The position numbers were made by a program, and so were the translations under genes. The notes under the pieces were generated by a model. It saw only the letters and a list, made by a program, of their open reading frames with translations, had not been told where the DNA came from and searched no databases. This document shows positions 17,981-26,389 of a stretch of 42,066 nt of DNA, in pieces. Each line of letters begins with the position of its first letter. Within the stretch, counting starts at the first letter, position 1. The stretch comes from Pseudomonas yamanorum (GTDB lineage Bacteria; Pseudomonadota; Gammaproteobacteria; Pseudomonadales; Pseudomonadaceae), in assembly GCF_013386765.1 (NCBI RefSeq), contig NZ_JACARE010000008.1, positions 1-42,066 of the forward strand, written 5' to 3'.

Positions 17981-19381
17981 TTAGCGCACAGCCACAGCCT
18001 TCGCGTTATTCAACCGCAACCGGTACGCCACATAGATAATCCCGACCCAAACCGGGATCGCATACACCGACGCCCGCACACCCGGAATCGCCAGCATCAC
18101 GCAGATGATCATCAGCATGAACGCCAGGCACAGGTAGTTGCTGAACGGGAACCAGAAGGTCTTGAACGACGGCACCACGCCTTGTTCGCCCATGGCCTTG
18201 CGGAACTTGATGTGAGTCAGGCTGATCAGCGCCCAGTTGATCATCAGCGAGGCAACCACCAGCGCAAACAACAACTCCAGTGCGTCATGCGGCGCGACGT
18301 AGTTGATCACCACGCACAGCAGCGTCACCAGGGCCGAAATACCCAGGGCACGCAGCGGTACGCCTTGCTTGTTGAGTTTCATCAGCGCTTTGGGCGCATC
18401 GCCTTGCTCGGCCAGGCCGAACAGCATGCGGCTGTTGCAGTACACGCCGCTGTTGTACACCGACAGCGCCGCGGTCAATACCACGAAGTTGAGGATGTGG
18501 GCGGCGGTGTCGTTGCCGATCAAGGAAAAGATCTGCACAAACGGGCTGCCGCTGTAGGCATCGCCCGACGCGCCGAGGGTTTGCAGCAGTTGGTCCCACG
18601 GGTACAGCGACAGCAGCACGGTGAGGGCGCCGACGTAGAAAATCAGGATCCGGTACACCACCTGGTTGATCGCCTTCGGGATCACCTTGCGCGGCTCGCT
18701 GGCTTCGGCGGCGGTAATACCCACCAGCTCCAGGCCGCCGAACGAGAACATGATGAACGCCATGGACATCAGCAGCCCCATGCCGCCATTGGGGAAGAAC
18801 CCGCCGTGGCTCCACAGGTTGCTCACCGAGGCTTGCGGGCCGCCGGTGCCGCTGAACAGCAGGTAGCAACCGAGCACGATCATGCCGACAATCGCCACCA
18901 CCTTGATGATCGCGAACCAGAACTCGGTCTCACCGAAGAACTTCACGTTGAGGGTGTTGATCAGGTTGACCAGCACGAAGAACACCACCGCGCTGACCCA
19001 GGTCGGAATCTCCGGCCACCAGAACTGGATGTACTTGCCCACCGCCGTCAGCTCGGCCATGCCCACCAGTACGTAGAGCACCCAGTAGTTCCAGCCGGCG
19101 AGGAAGCCTGCGTAACCGCCCCAGTATTTGTGGGCGAAGTGGCTGAAGGACCCGGCCACCGGTTCCTCGACGATCATCTCGCCGAGCTGGCGCATGATCA
19201 GGAACGCGATGAAGCCGGCTACCGCATAGCCCAGGATCATCGAGGGGCCCGCCGACTTGAGCACGCCCGCCGAGCCGAGGAACAGCCCGGTCCCGATCGC
19301 CCCTCCCAAGGCAATCAGCTGAATATGCCGGTTCTTCAGGCCACGCTTGAGGCCTACCGGGTTAACCATGTCATCCGCCAT
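17981..19381 (-). CDS. AroP-type aromatic amino acid permease
   Basis: This is an APC-superfamily (AAT family) inner-membrane amino acid transporter of 466 residues with about 12 membrane helices. The first helix carries the substrate-binding GGAIGTGLFLGSAG signature, and the order of helices matches AroP/PheP-type permeases. Tryptophan or other aromatic uptake is inferred from context. ATG at 19381 is preferred to ATG at 19387, because AGAAGGG is 7 bp from the former but only 1 bp from the latter. It lies 71 bp downstream of antC on the same strand and could be the fourth gene of the ant operon. Substrate is not proven. Confidence 0.88.
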   Translation of the reverse strand: MADDMVNPVGLKRGLKNRHIQLIALGGAIGTGLFLGSAGVLKSAGPSMILGYAVAGFIAFLIMRQLGEMIVEEPVAGSFSHFAHKYWGGYAGFLAGWNYWVLYVLVGMAELTAVGKYIQFWWPEIPTWVSAVVFFVLVNLINTLNVKFFGETEFWFAIIKVVAIVGMIVLGCYLLFSGTGGPQASVSNLWSHGGFFPNGGMGLLMSMAFIMFSFGGLELVGITAAEASEPRKVIPKAINQVVYRILIFYVGALTVLLSLYPWDQLLQTLGASGDAYSGSPFVQIFSLIGNDTAAHILNFVVLTAALSVYNSGVYCNSRMLFGLAEQGDAPKALMKLNKQGVPLRALGISALVTLLCVVINYVAPHDALELLFALVVASLMINWALISLTHIKFRKAMGEQGVVPSFKTFWFPFSNYLCLAFMLMIICVMLAIPGVRASVYAIPVWVGIIYVAYRLRLNNAKAVAVR

Positions 19382-19432
19382 TAACATTCCCTTCTACTTG
19401 TTTTTTTCAGGGTTGATCGCACACCGAACCAG

Positions 19433-19452
19433 CCCCTCATACCGCTGAGGGG
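19433..19452 (-). terminator. small hairpin directly after antC
   Basis: CCCCTCA and TGAGGGG can pair with a 6-base loop, touching the antC stop. There is no T-run on the antC-reading strand, so any termination is likely partial and could set the level of permease transcription. Low certainty. Confidence 0.35.
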
Positions 19453-20460
19453 TCAGATATTACTCTCGGTAAACTTTTCGTAATACAGCTGAACGTCATC
19501 AAGTGCCTGATCCAGCAGCCATTGTTTGATGGATTCGACCATCGGCGGCGGCCCGCACACATACATATCTGCCGATCGATCCCGCAATTCGGCCAGGTCG
19601 AAATGCTCGGTGAGGTAGCCGCGTTTGCCGGGCCAGTCGGGTGGCGGGTCGCTGAGGACTTCGGTGTAGCGAAAGCCCGGGATTTTTTCGGCGTAGGCTT
19701 TTATGCGTGTGGCCTCGCACAAATCTGCCGCACCGCGCACGCCGTAGTACAGGTGCACCGGCTGCTGGCAAGCGTTGGCGGCCAGTTCATCGAGCATGCC
19801 CAGCAGCGCCGACAAGCCGGTGCCGCCGGCCACCAGTACCAACGGTTGGGTGACATGCCGCAGGTAGAAGGCGCCCAGTGGCGCTTCCAGCAGCAGCTCA
19901 TCGCCGACCTGGCAGCGTTCGCGGAGGTAATTGCTCATCACGCCATCGGGCAGCAGGCGAATCAGGAACTGCAACTGATTGCCCGGGCGGTTGGCGAAGG
20001 AGTAGGAGCGCCAACTGTCGGTGCCGGGGATCGACAGTCGGGCGTATTGGCCCGGCAGGAAATCCAGTGGGGTTTCAAGCTCCAGGTGCAGGATCGCCGT
20101 GCTGGCCGAGACCTGCTGCACCGCGCTCACCGTGCTGCGAATCTGTACCGGCCCCGGTGCGTTGCACAGGCTGGAATCAAAATCGAAATAAAACGCTGCG
20201 TCGGATTGGACCCGGGTCTGGCAACTGAGCATTTTGCGTTGTTGCAGGTCGAGGCTGGAGAGGGCTTCCTCGTCCACATAGTCCTGAGTGAAATTGCCCG
20301 ACTCGCACCGGCCCTGGCAGGTGCCGCACACGCCTTCGCGGCAGTCGAGCGGGATCTTGATGCCATTGCGCAAGGCAGCATCCAGCAGGATTTCATTGGC
20401 GCCCACCGGGAAAAACAGGGTCTTGCCGTCGGCAAAACTGAAGGCCACTTTGTGATTCAT
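19453..20460 (-). CDS. antC: anthranilate 1,2-dioxygenase reductase component
   Basis: AntC passes electrons from NADH through FAD and a 2Fe-2S centre to the AntAB oxygenase. The 335-residue protein starts with a plant-type ferredoxin domain (CREGVCGTCQGRC and a later MLSCQTRV supplying the cysteine ligands), followed by the FAD-binding RSYSFAN segment and the NAD-binding GGTGLSALLGML and CGPPPM motifs. The ATG at 20460 fits the family; the longer frame runs into REP DNA. A 127-bp gap holding a REPIN separates it from antB. BenC is a close relative, but context with antR and the kyn genes favours AntC. Confidence 0.93.
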   Translation of the reverse strand: MNHKVAFSFADGKTLFFPVGANEILLDAALRNGIKIPLDCREGVCGTCQGRCESGNFTQDYVDEEALSSLDLQQRKMLSCQTRVQSDAAFYFDFDSSLCNAPGPVQIRSTVSAVQQVSASTAILHLELETPLDFLPGQYARLSIPGTDSWRSYSFANRPGNQLQFLIRLLPDGVMSNYLRERCQVGDELLLEAPLGAFYLRHVTQPLVLVAGGTGLSALLGMLDELAANACQQPVHLYYGVRGAADLCEATRIKAYAEKIPGFRYTEVLSDPPPDWPGKRGYLTEHFDLAELRDRSADMYVCGPPPMVESIKQWLLDQALDDVQLYYEKFTESNI

Positions 20461-20482
20461 ATGATCGCTCTCTAAAACGCCG

Positions 20483-20573
20483 CGTAGCAGCTGTCGAGCC
20501 TTGGCGAGGCTGCGTCGGCGGCGCATCTGACACTCCGCAGACGCAGCCTCGCCAAGGCTCGACAGCTGCTACG
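20483..20573. repeat. REPIN, family B, inside the ant operon
   Basis: Perfect 34-bp inverted arms at 20483-20516 and 20540-20573 (core CGTAGCAGCTGTCGAGCC). It fills the antB-antC gap. The same family occurs in tandem at 37057. It could lower antC expression or stabilise antAB mRNA. Confidence 0.92.
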
Positions 20574-20587
20574 GGGGGGTGAGGTGT

Positions 20588-21082
20588 TCACAGGTGATAG
20601 AAATCCAGCACCGAATTGATGGTGTCGTTGAGCAACAACGCATGCTTGCGGGTGATCAACCAACTGTCGCCATCAGGCTTGAGGCTGTACGTGGCGCTGC
20701 CATAAAACTGCTCCGACGTCGCCAGTCGATAGAACAGCGTGTGCCAGTTCAGCTTCACTTCCAGCAGCCCGTCTGCCTGCTCGGCAATCCGCACGTTATT
20801 GATCAAATGCAGCGTCCTCGGCATCGGCGTGGCCGACGCCGCCTTGCCCGTGCGCAGGCGAAACACCCGATCCTCCAGCCCCGAACGGTTGGCGTAATAG
20901 ATCAACGACATTTCGCGCTTGGGGTCGCGGGTGTAGACGTGTTCCGAATCCCATTGCGGCAGGTGCAACTCACTCTGCGGGTCGAACAGCTGCACGTAGG
21001 CGTCCCAATCCTGGGCATCGCACAGCTCGGACTTGCGATAAAAGAACTGCTCGATCCGGTACTGCAATTGCGCATTCATCAT
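20588..21082 (-). CDS. antB: anthranilate 1,2-dioxygenase small subunit
   Basis: AntB is the beta subunit of the ring-hydroxylating oxygenase that converts anthranilate to catechol, CO2 and ammonia. The 164-residue protein has the SnoaL/ring-hydroxylating beta fold, with the YTRDPKREMSLIYYANR segment and the C-terminal WLITRKHALLLNDTI strand. It is structural and carries no metal ligands. The start overlaps the antA stop (ATGATGA), so antA and antB are coupled and made in equal amounts. The two ATG codons at 21082 and 21079 are equally possible. Confidence 0.93.
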   Translation of the reverse strand: MMNAQLQYRIEQFFYRKSELCDAQDWDAYVQLFDPQSELHLPQWDSEHVYTRDPKREMSLIYYANRSGLEDRVFRLRTGKAASATPMPRTLHLINNVRIAEQADGLLEVKLNWHTLFYRLATSEQFYGSATYSLKPDGDSWLITRKHALLLNDTINSVLDFYHL

Positions 21083-22470
21083 TCCACCTCCCGCAGTTTC
21101 AGGGCTTGGGCATCGAGCCCGTCCAGCAGGAACTTCTGCCAGTTGCGATGCTGGTTGACGTACAACCCTTCGTGGGTGAATTCGGTGCCGGTCATCGCCG
21201 GCTGGATACCGATGGATTCACTGTTGGGCGTCGGCCCGGTTTCCCAGCGATGGCTGCCCCGGGAGATATCGCTCCAGCGCTCCAGGCGACCCTGGAAGCC
21301 GCGCTGGGCTTCGCGAAATTCCACCAGGTCATCCGGCGTGCCCATGCCCGAGACGTTGAAGAAATCCTCGAACTGGCGAATACGGTTTTCACGGTCGGCG
21401 TCAGACTCGCCTTTCACCCCCAGGCACTGGCTGATGATCTCGGTCTTGTTCCAGGCGATAGGGCGGATGATCCGCAACTGCGAGCTGATCTGGTCGAGAA
21501 AGAACAGGCTCGGATAGATATTCAGGTTGCGCAGGCGGTGCATCATCCACTCGGCTTTTTGCTGGCCGTGTTCTTCGATCAGGCGCGGCATGATGGTGGC
21601 GTAGCCCGAGCGCACGGTGGGGTTGGGCATGTCGCTGAACAACAGGCTGTGGCCGTTGTTGAAGGCGAACCAGCCGTCGTCGGTGTTGGCATCACCGGCG
21701 CCGAGCTTGCTGTAGTCCAGGGTCGTACCGGAACCTGTGCCGTTCTCGGTGTTGACCTGCTGGCGGTGCTGCACGGTGGCCACGTAGTTGTAGTGCACGG
21801 TGCTGACGTGATAACCGTCCAGGCCGTTTTCGTTTTGCAGTTTCCAGTTGCCGTCATAGGTGTAGGCGGATTTGCCCGGCAGCACTTCCAGCTCACCGGT
21901 GGCCGACTGCGCCACCATCATGTCGAAGAACACTTTGGCATCGCCCAGGAAGTCTTCCAGGCGGTTGGTGCCGTTCACGTCCAGGCTGATGAACACAAAG
22001 CCCTTGTAGCTCTCGATCCGCGCCTTCTTCAGGCCGCGAGTGGCCTTGTCGAACCCTTCCGGGTATTCGCCCGGCGCCTTGACCTTCACCAGCCGGCCGT
22101 CGCTCTTGTAGCACCAGGCATGGAACGGGCAGGTGAAGGTGGACTGGTTGCCTTTGCCGACGCGCGTCAGGGTGGTGCCGCGATGCTGGCAGGCGTTGAT
22201 CAGCGCGTTGAGCTGGCCTTCGCCATCGCGGGTGATGATCATCGGCTGGCGCCCGGCGCGCATCGTCATGAAGTCATGTTTGTTGGCCAGTTCGCTTTCG
22301 TGACAGGCGTAGATCCAGTTCTTTTCGAAGATCAGCTCCATCTCCAGATCAAACAGTTCCGGCTCGGTGAACATGTCCCGGGCGATGCGGAACACTTCAT
22401 CCACCGGACGAAAATCCAGGCAGCCTTCGATAAAACTTTTCCACTGCTCGACGCTTCTTGCACCACTCAT
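21079..22470 (-). CDS. antA: anthranilate 1,2-dioxygenase large subunit
   Basis: AntA is the catalytic alpha subunit. The 463-residue protein has a Rieske 2Fe-2S site with C94, H96, C114 and H117 (CQHRG and CPFHAW) and the mononuclear iron site H221 and H226 with D218 in GLDGYHVSTVH. The N-terminal MSGARSVEQWKSFIEGCLDF matches AntA rather than BenA. The ATG at 22470 with AAAAAGGTG upstream is preferred to a GTG three codons earlier. It is the first gene of the ant operon and is divergent from antR. The product catechol feeds CatA about 4 kb away. Confidence 0.95.
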   Translation of the reverse strand: MSGARSVEQWKSFIEGCLDFRPVDEVFRIARDMFTEPELFDLEMELIFEKNWIYACHESELANKHDFMTMRAGRQPMIITRDGEGQLNALINACQHRGTTLTRVGKGNQSTFTCPFHAWCYKSDGRLVKVKAPGEYPEGFDKATRGLKKARIESYKGFVFISLDVNGTNRLEDFLGDAKVFFDMMVAQSATGELEVLPGKSAYTYDGNWKLQNENGLDGYHVSTVHYNYVATVQHRQQVNTENGTGSGTTLDYSKLGAGDANTDDGWFAFNNGHSLLFSDMPNPTVRSGYATIMPRLIEEHGQQKAEWMMHRLRNLNIYPSLFFLDQISSQLRIIRPIAWNKTEIISQCLGVKGESDADRENRIRQFEDFFNVSGMGTPDDLVEFREAQRGFQGRLERWSDISRGSHRWETGPTPNSESIGIQPAMTGTEFTHEGLYVNQHRNWQKFLLDGLDAQALKLREVE

Positions 22471-22782
22471 GGGAGGCACCTTTTTGATAATGGCTAAACG
22501 GGTAGGCCATTAAGGGGCTGCGGCGGGGCGGCGGGCTATCCGGTTAATGGGGGAAGGTGGGCCAGTTAGTTGGGCACGAAATACCCACGGCGGTGCAGGG
22601 AGGTGGCGCAATGCGCTACTGTCTTGCAAGGTGATTGTCGGAAAAGTCTGCTTGTTATCCACTTAGTCGACGGTTGCTATCCACCCAGTGGCGATCCCGC
22701 TGGCGTGGCGCAAAACTTGCTGTTGCTCTACCAGGACGCGCCGTCAGAGCGCGCCGACCACAATTGCCGTGGGTGCCCCGTG
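22471..22782. other. antA-antR divergent control region
   Basis: This 312-bp gene-free stretch carries the promoters for antABC (minus strand) and antR (plus strand). It holds a direct-repeat pair at 22652-22688 described separately. The antA side has a long leader of roughly 180 bp between that pair and the start codon. No REP element lies here. Confidence 0.7.
22652..22688 (-). promoter_or_regulatory. candidate AntR operator (direct repeat, 22-bp spacing)
   Basis: TTGTTATCCACTTAG (22652-22666) and TTGCTATCCACCCAG (22674-22688) agree at 12 of 15 bases and are 22 bp apart, two helical turns. Read on the antA strand each contains GGATA, like the half-sites of XylS/BenR-type AraC regulators. 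AntR belongs to that group, so these are good candidates for its activator sites. Binding is inferred. Confidence 0.5.
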
Positions 22783-23781
22783 ATGAGTAGCAATACACGC
22801 GATATACGTATCGAGCGCTTCGACCTTGAAGGCGCTTGCAGCTGGATGTCCGGCATTTGCGGGCCGCACCGGCTGCAAACCGCGACGCCGGAGCGCATCC
22901 GCTTTCACCACAGTGCCAATGTGTTCAAGTCCCGCGCCACGACGCTGGGGATTATCGAGTACGGCACCGACGTCACCATCGACATCGAAGACGCCGAGCA
23001 CTTCAGCAGCTACAGCCTGACCCTGCCGCTGGTGGGCGAGCAGGAGCTGAGCAAGAACGGCGTGCGGCTCAGCTCCAACCGCGACCAGGGCGTGATCATC
23101 TCGCCCAACGAGCATCAGGTGCTGGAGATCTCCGGCGACTGCCGCAAGCTGCAAGTGGTGATCACCCGCGCGGCCATGAGCGAATCCCTGGAAAGCCTGC
23201 TGCAACGGCCGATTGAGGCGCCGCTGCGCTTCGAGTCGGCGATGGACGCGGTGGACGGTGCCTCCGCATCGTGGTGGCGCATGGCGCGGTATTTCATCGC
23301 CGAACTGGAACGCAGCAGCGAGCTGTATGACCAGGTGGCGTTTACCCGGGACCTGGAAAGCTCGCTGATCAAGGGCCTGATCCTGGCCCAGCCGAACAAC
23401 TATTCCGAAGAACTGCGGGACGTGCTGGGAGTGAAGCTGCCGCACTATCTGATTCGGGCCCGGCAGTACATTCACGACAACGCGCGGGAAGCGGTGCACC
23501 TGGAGGATCTGGAGGCGGCGGCAGGCGTGTCGCGGTTCAAGCTGTTCGATGCCTTCCGCAAATACTTCGCCCTGTCGCCCATGGCTTACCTGAAGAAATA
23601 CCGCCTGGGTGCCGTGCGCCAGCAAATCCTCGAACACGGCTCCACCCGCACCATCTCCGAGATCGCCCTGGGCTGGGGCTTTACCCACCTGGGACGGTTT
23701 TCGGCCGAGTACCGCAAGCTGTTCGACGAGTCCCCCAGCCAGACCCTGCAACGCAACGACGCCCGGCGCATGCGTGGCTGA
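22783..23781 (+). CDS. antR: AraC/XylS-family activator of anthranilate catabolism
   Basis: AntR senses anthranilate and turns on antABC. The 332-residue protein has an N-terminal cupin-like effector domain and two C-terminal helix-turn-helix motifs (HLEDLEAAAGVSRFKLFDAF and ISEIALGWGFTHLGRFSAEY). Length and divergence from antA match the P. aeruginosa gene. The start at 22783 (GTGATG) gives MSSNTRDIRIERFD; an ATG at 22570 would occupy the control region and is unlikely. The ribosome site is weak, which fits low expression. It converges with catR across a REPIN. Confidence 0.9.
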   Translation: MSSNTRDIRIERFDLEGACSWMSGICGPHRLQTATPERIRFHHSANVFKSRATTLGIIEYGTDVTIDIEDAEHFSSYSLTLPLVGEQELSKNGVRLSSNRDQGVIISPNEHQVLEISGDCRKLQVVITRAAMSESLESLLQRPIEAPLRFESAMDAVDGASASWWRMARYFIAELERSSELYDQVAFTRDLESSLIKGLILAQPNNYSEELRDVLGVKLPHYLIRARQYIHDNAREAVHLEDLEAAAGVSRFKLFDAFRKYFALSPMAYLKKYRLGAVRQQILEHGSTRTISEIALGWGFTHLGRFSAEYRKLFDESPSQTLQRNDARRMRG

Positions 23782-23805
23782 ACACACGACTCAAAACCGA
23801 TGGAG

Positions 23806-23906
23806 ATCCCCTGTAGGAGCTGGCTTGCCTGCGATAGCGGTGGATCAGCTTGCACCTTCTTTTCCGAATCACCGCTATCGCAGGCAAGCCAGCTCCCACA
23901 GGGGAT
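23806..23906. repeat. REPIN, family A, between antR and catR
   Basis: 37-bp inverted arms at 23806-23842 and 23870-23906 with one mismatch (GTAGGAGC against GCTCCCAC). It fills the space between two convergent regulator genes. Confidence 0.9.
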
Positions 23907-23925
23907 CTGTGGTGGTTGTGAGACC

Positions 23926-24801
23926 TCAGATCAACTCTTCGACCAATTGCAGACAATGATTGAGCCCCGGCGACTGGTCGTTGATCCGCCGGCTGAGAAT
24001 GATCGGCGACGTAGCGGTGGCTTCCACCACCGGCGTGTAGCCGATATCTGCGCGATGCAGCACCTGCACCGAAGCCGGCACCAGGGTCACGCCCATGCCC
24101 GCGCCGACCAGGCCGATGGCGGTCTGCAACTCATTGGTCCACTGCGAAACCTTGAGGCTCAAGCCATGGGCGTCGAACAGTGCGATCACATGGTCGGCAT
24201 AGCTCGGCCGTGGGTTGCCGGGGTAGAGCACGAACGGTTCTGCAGCCAACTGCGCCAGGGTTGCCGGGGCGCCGAGCAAGGGATGCCCGGCCGGCAGCAC
24301 CGCCACCAGCCGGTCCTCCACCAACACCCGCTGCACAATGGCCGGGTCGTCGATGCGAATCCGCCCGAAGCCCACGTCAATTCGCCCGGCCTTGAGGGCT
24401 TCGACCTGTTGCAAAGTAGTCATTTCCGACAAACCCAACTCCAGCTCCAGGCCATCGTGGCTGCGCAGCCGCCGGATCAACTCCGGCAGCACGCCATACA
24501 GCGTCGACGGCGCAAAACCGATGCCCAGCCAGGTCTTTTGCCCAAGGCCGATGCGCCGGGTGTTGTCGCACACCTTGCCCAGTTGCTCCAGCAGCACATT
24601 GGCGTGCTCATAGAAAAACCGCCCGGCCTCGGTCAGCCGCAACGGCCGCCCGCGTTCCAGCAGGACCACACCCAGTTCGTCCTCCAATTGCTGGATCTGC
24701 CGGCTCAACGGCGGCTGGGCAATGTGCAGGCGTTCGGCGGCGCGGGTGAAATTGAGGGTTTCCCCCAGCACCTGGAAGTAACGCAGATGGCGCAGTTCCA
24801 T
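23926..24801 (-). CDS. catR: LysR-family regulator of the cat genes (CatR)
   Basis: CatR activates catBCA when cis,cis-muconate is bound. The 291-residue protein has the LysR winged helix (MELRHLRYFQVLGETLNFTR at 1-20) and conserved effector-domain stretches (GIGFAPSTLYGVLPELIR, GRIRIDDPAI) that match P. putida CatR closely. The ATG at 24801 has GGAG 5 bp upstream; the ATG at 24816 would overlap the operator. It is divergent from catB, the standard arrangement. Confidence 0.93.
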   Translation of the reverse strand: MELRHLRYFQVLGETLNFTRAAERLHIAQPPLSRQIQQLEDELGVVLLERGRPLRLTEAGRFFYEHANVLLEQLGKVCDNTRRIGLGQKTWLGIGFAPSTLYGVLPELIRRLRSHDGLELELGLSEMTTLQQVEALKAGRIDVGFGRIRIDDPAIVQRVLVEDRLVAVLPAGHPLLGAPATLAQLAAEPFVLYPGNPRPSYADHVIALFDAHGLSLKVSQWTNELQTAIGLVGAGMGVTLVPASVQVLHRADIGYTPVVEATATSPIILSRRINDQSPGLNHCLQLVEELI

Positions 24802-24814
24802 AAGGACTCCATTC

Positions 24815-24829
24815 ATACCTTAAGGGTAT
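24815..24829 (+). promoter_or_regulatory. CatR operator candidate upstream of catB
   Basis: ATACC-TTAAG-GGTAT is a 5-bp inverted repeat with a 5-bp centre and fits the LysR T-N11-A rule. It lies just upstream of catR. A TATATT (24846-24851) and a TATAAA (24891-24896) are possible catB -10 boxes; I cannot choose between them. Confidence 0.6.
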
Positions 24830-24915
24830 TGTTCGAGACCAATTCTATATTGGAAGCCAGAAAAAATGAGGAACAGAATCAGGCCAAATCTATAAAGAAC
24901 CCAACGGGTATTGCC

Positions 24916-26040
24916 ATGCCGATTTGCGCCATCGAGTCGATCGAGACCATCATCGTCGACCTTCCTACCATCCGCCCGCACAAGCTGGCGATGCACACGA
25001 TGCAGAACCAGACCCTGGTGATCATCCGCGTGCGCTGCGCCGACGGCATCGAAGGCATTGGTGAATCCACCACCATCGGCGGCCTGAGCTACGGCAATGA
25101 AAGCCCCGACAGCATCAAGATCAACATCGACCGGCACTTCGCGCCGCTGCTGCTCGGCCAGGACGCCAGCAACATCAACGCCGCCATGTTGCGCCTGGAG
25201 CGCAGCATTCGGGGCAACACCTTTGCCAAGTCGGGTATCGAAAGCGCCTTGCTCGATGCCCTCGGCAAGCGCCTGAACCTGCCGGTCAGCGAACTGCTCG
25301 GCGGCCGCGTGCGGGACGCCCTGCCAGTGGCCTGGACCCTGGCCAGCGGCAACACCGAAAAAGACATCGCCGAGGCCGAGAAGATGCTCGACCTGCGCCG
25401 CCACCGCATCTTCAAACTGAAGATCGGCGCCGGAGAAGTCAGCCAGGACCTGGCCCACGTCATCGCGATCAAAAAAGCCCTGGGCGAGCGCGCCAGTGTG
25501 CGGGTCGACGTCAATCAGGCCTGGGACGAAGCCGTGGCCCTGCGCGCCTGCAAGGTGCTGGGCGACAATGGCATCGACCTGATCGAACAACCCATTTCAC
25601 GCAACAACCGTGGCGGCATGGCCCGCCTCAACCTGTCGAGCCCGGCGCCGATCATGGCCGACGAATCCATCGAATGTGTGGAAGACGCCTTCAACCTGGC
25701 CCGCGAAGGCGCGGCTTCGGTGTTCGCCCTGAAGATCGCCAAGAACGGCGGCCCGCGTGCGGTGTTGCGCACTGCCGCGATTGCCGAAGCCGCGGGCATC
25801 GGCCTGTACGGCGGCACCATGCTCGAAGGCGGTATCGGCACCCTGGCCTCGGCCCATGCCTTTCTCACCTTGAACAAACTGGCGTGGGACACCGAGCTGT
25901 TCGGCCCGCTGTTGCTCACTGAAGACATCCTGGCCGAGCCGCTGGTGTACCGCGATTTCCACCTGCATGTCTCCACCGCTCCGGGCCTGGGCCTGGCCAT
26001 CGATGAAGAGCGCCTGGCGTTCTTCCGTCGCGATAAATAA
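24916..26040 (+). CDS. catB: muconate cycloisomerase
   Basis: CatB converts cis,cis-muconate to (+)-muconolactone in the ortho pathway. The 374-residue enolase-superfamily protein has all catalytic residues at the positions known for the P. putida enzyme: K167 and K169 (KLK), metal ligands D198, E224 and D249, and K273. The ATG at 24916 was chosen to give the family N-terminus; the open frame extends about 1.1 kb further upstream only by chance. It heads catBCA and is controlled from the catR-catB gap. Confidence 0.95.
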   Translation: MPICAIESIETIIVDLPTIRPHKLAMHTMQNQTLVIIRVRCADGIEGIGESTTIGGLSYGNESPDSIKINIDRHFAPLLLGQDASNINAAMLRLERSIRGNTFAKSGIESALLDALGKRLNLPVSELLGGRVRDALPVAWTLASGNTEKDIAEAEKMLDLRRHRIFKLKIGAGEVSQDLAHVIAIKKALGERASVRVDVNQAWDEAVALRACKVLGDNGIDLIEQPISRNNRGGMARLNLSSPAPIMADESIECVEDAFNLAREGAASVFALKIAKNGGPRAVLRTAAIAEAAGIGLYGGTMLEGGIGTLASAHAFLTLNKLAWDTELFGPLLLTEDILAEPLVYRDFHLHVSTAPGLGLAIDEERLAFFRRDK

Positions 26041-26056
26041 CAAGAGGACACTTGCG

Positions 26057-26347
26057 ATGTTGTTCCACGTAAAAATGACCGTGAACCTGCCCGTCGACAT
26101 GAACCCCGAGCGCGCCGCCGCGCTCAAGGCTGAAGAAAAAGCCTTCTCGCAGCGGTTACAAGAGCAAGGCAAATGGCGCCACCTGTGGCGCATCGCCGGG
26201 CTGTATGCCAACTACAGCGTGTTCGATGTCGACAGCGTGCAGGAACTGCATGACCTGTTGATGCAGCTGCCGCTTTATCCTTACATGGCCATCGAAGTGA
26301 ATGCCCTGTGCCGGCATCCATCGTCGATCCGTGAGGATGATCGCTGA
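26057..26347 (+). CDS. catC: muconolactone delta-isomerase
   Basis: CatC moves the double bond of muconolactone to give beta-ketoadipate enol-lactone. The 96-residue product is exactly the family length, with the opening MLFHVKMTVNLP and the later RIAGLYANYSVFDV segment. It forms decamers in known species. AGAGGA precedes the ATG. It is 16 bp after catB and 42 bp before catA. Confidence 0.95.
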   Translation: MLFHVKMTVNLPVDMNPERAAALKAEEKAFSQRLQEQGKWRHLWRIAGLYANYSVFDVDSVQELHDLLMQLPLYPYMAIEVNALCRHPSSIREDDR

Positions 26348-26389
26348 GTCTGTTTTTTCACCTAATAATTACAAGATGAGGATTGCACC

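Noticed and set aside
17603..19384. 593-codon plus-strand frame over the end of kynA and the antisense of the permease
   Set aside because: It crosses a terminator and a REPIN and is a shadow of the permease on the other strand.
23800..24915. In-frame extension of catB by about 1.1 kb upstream
   Set aside because: It would run through a REPIN, antisense catR and the operator. The family start is at 24916.
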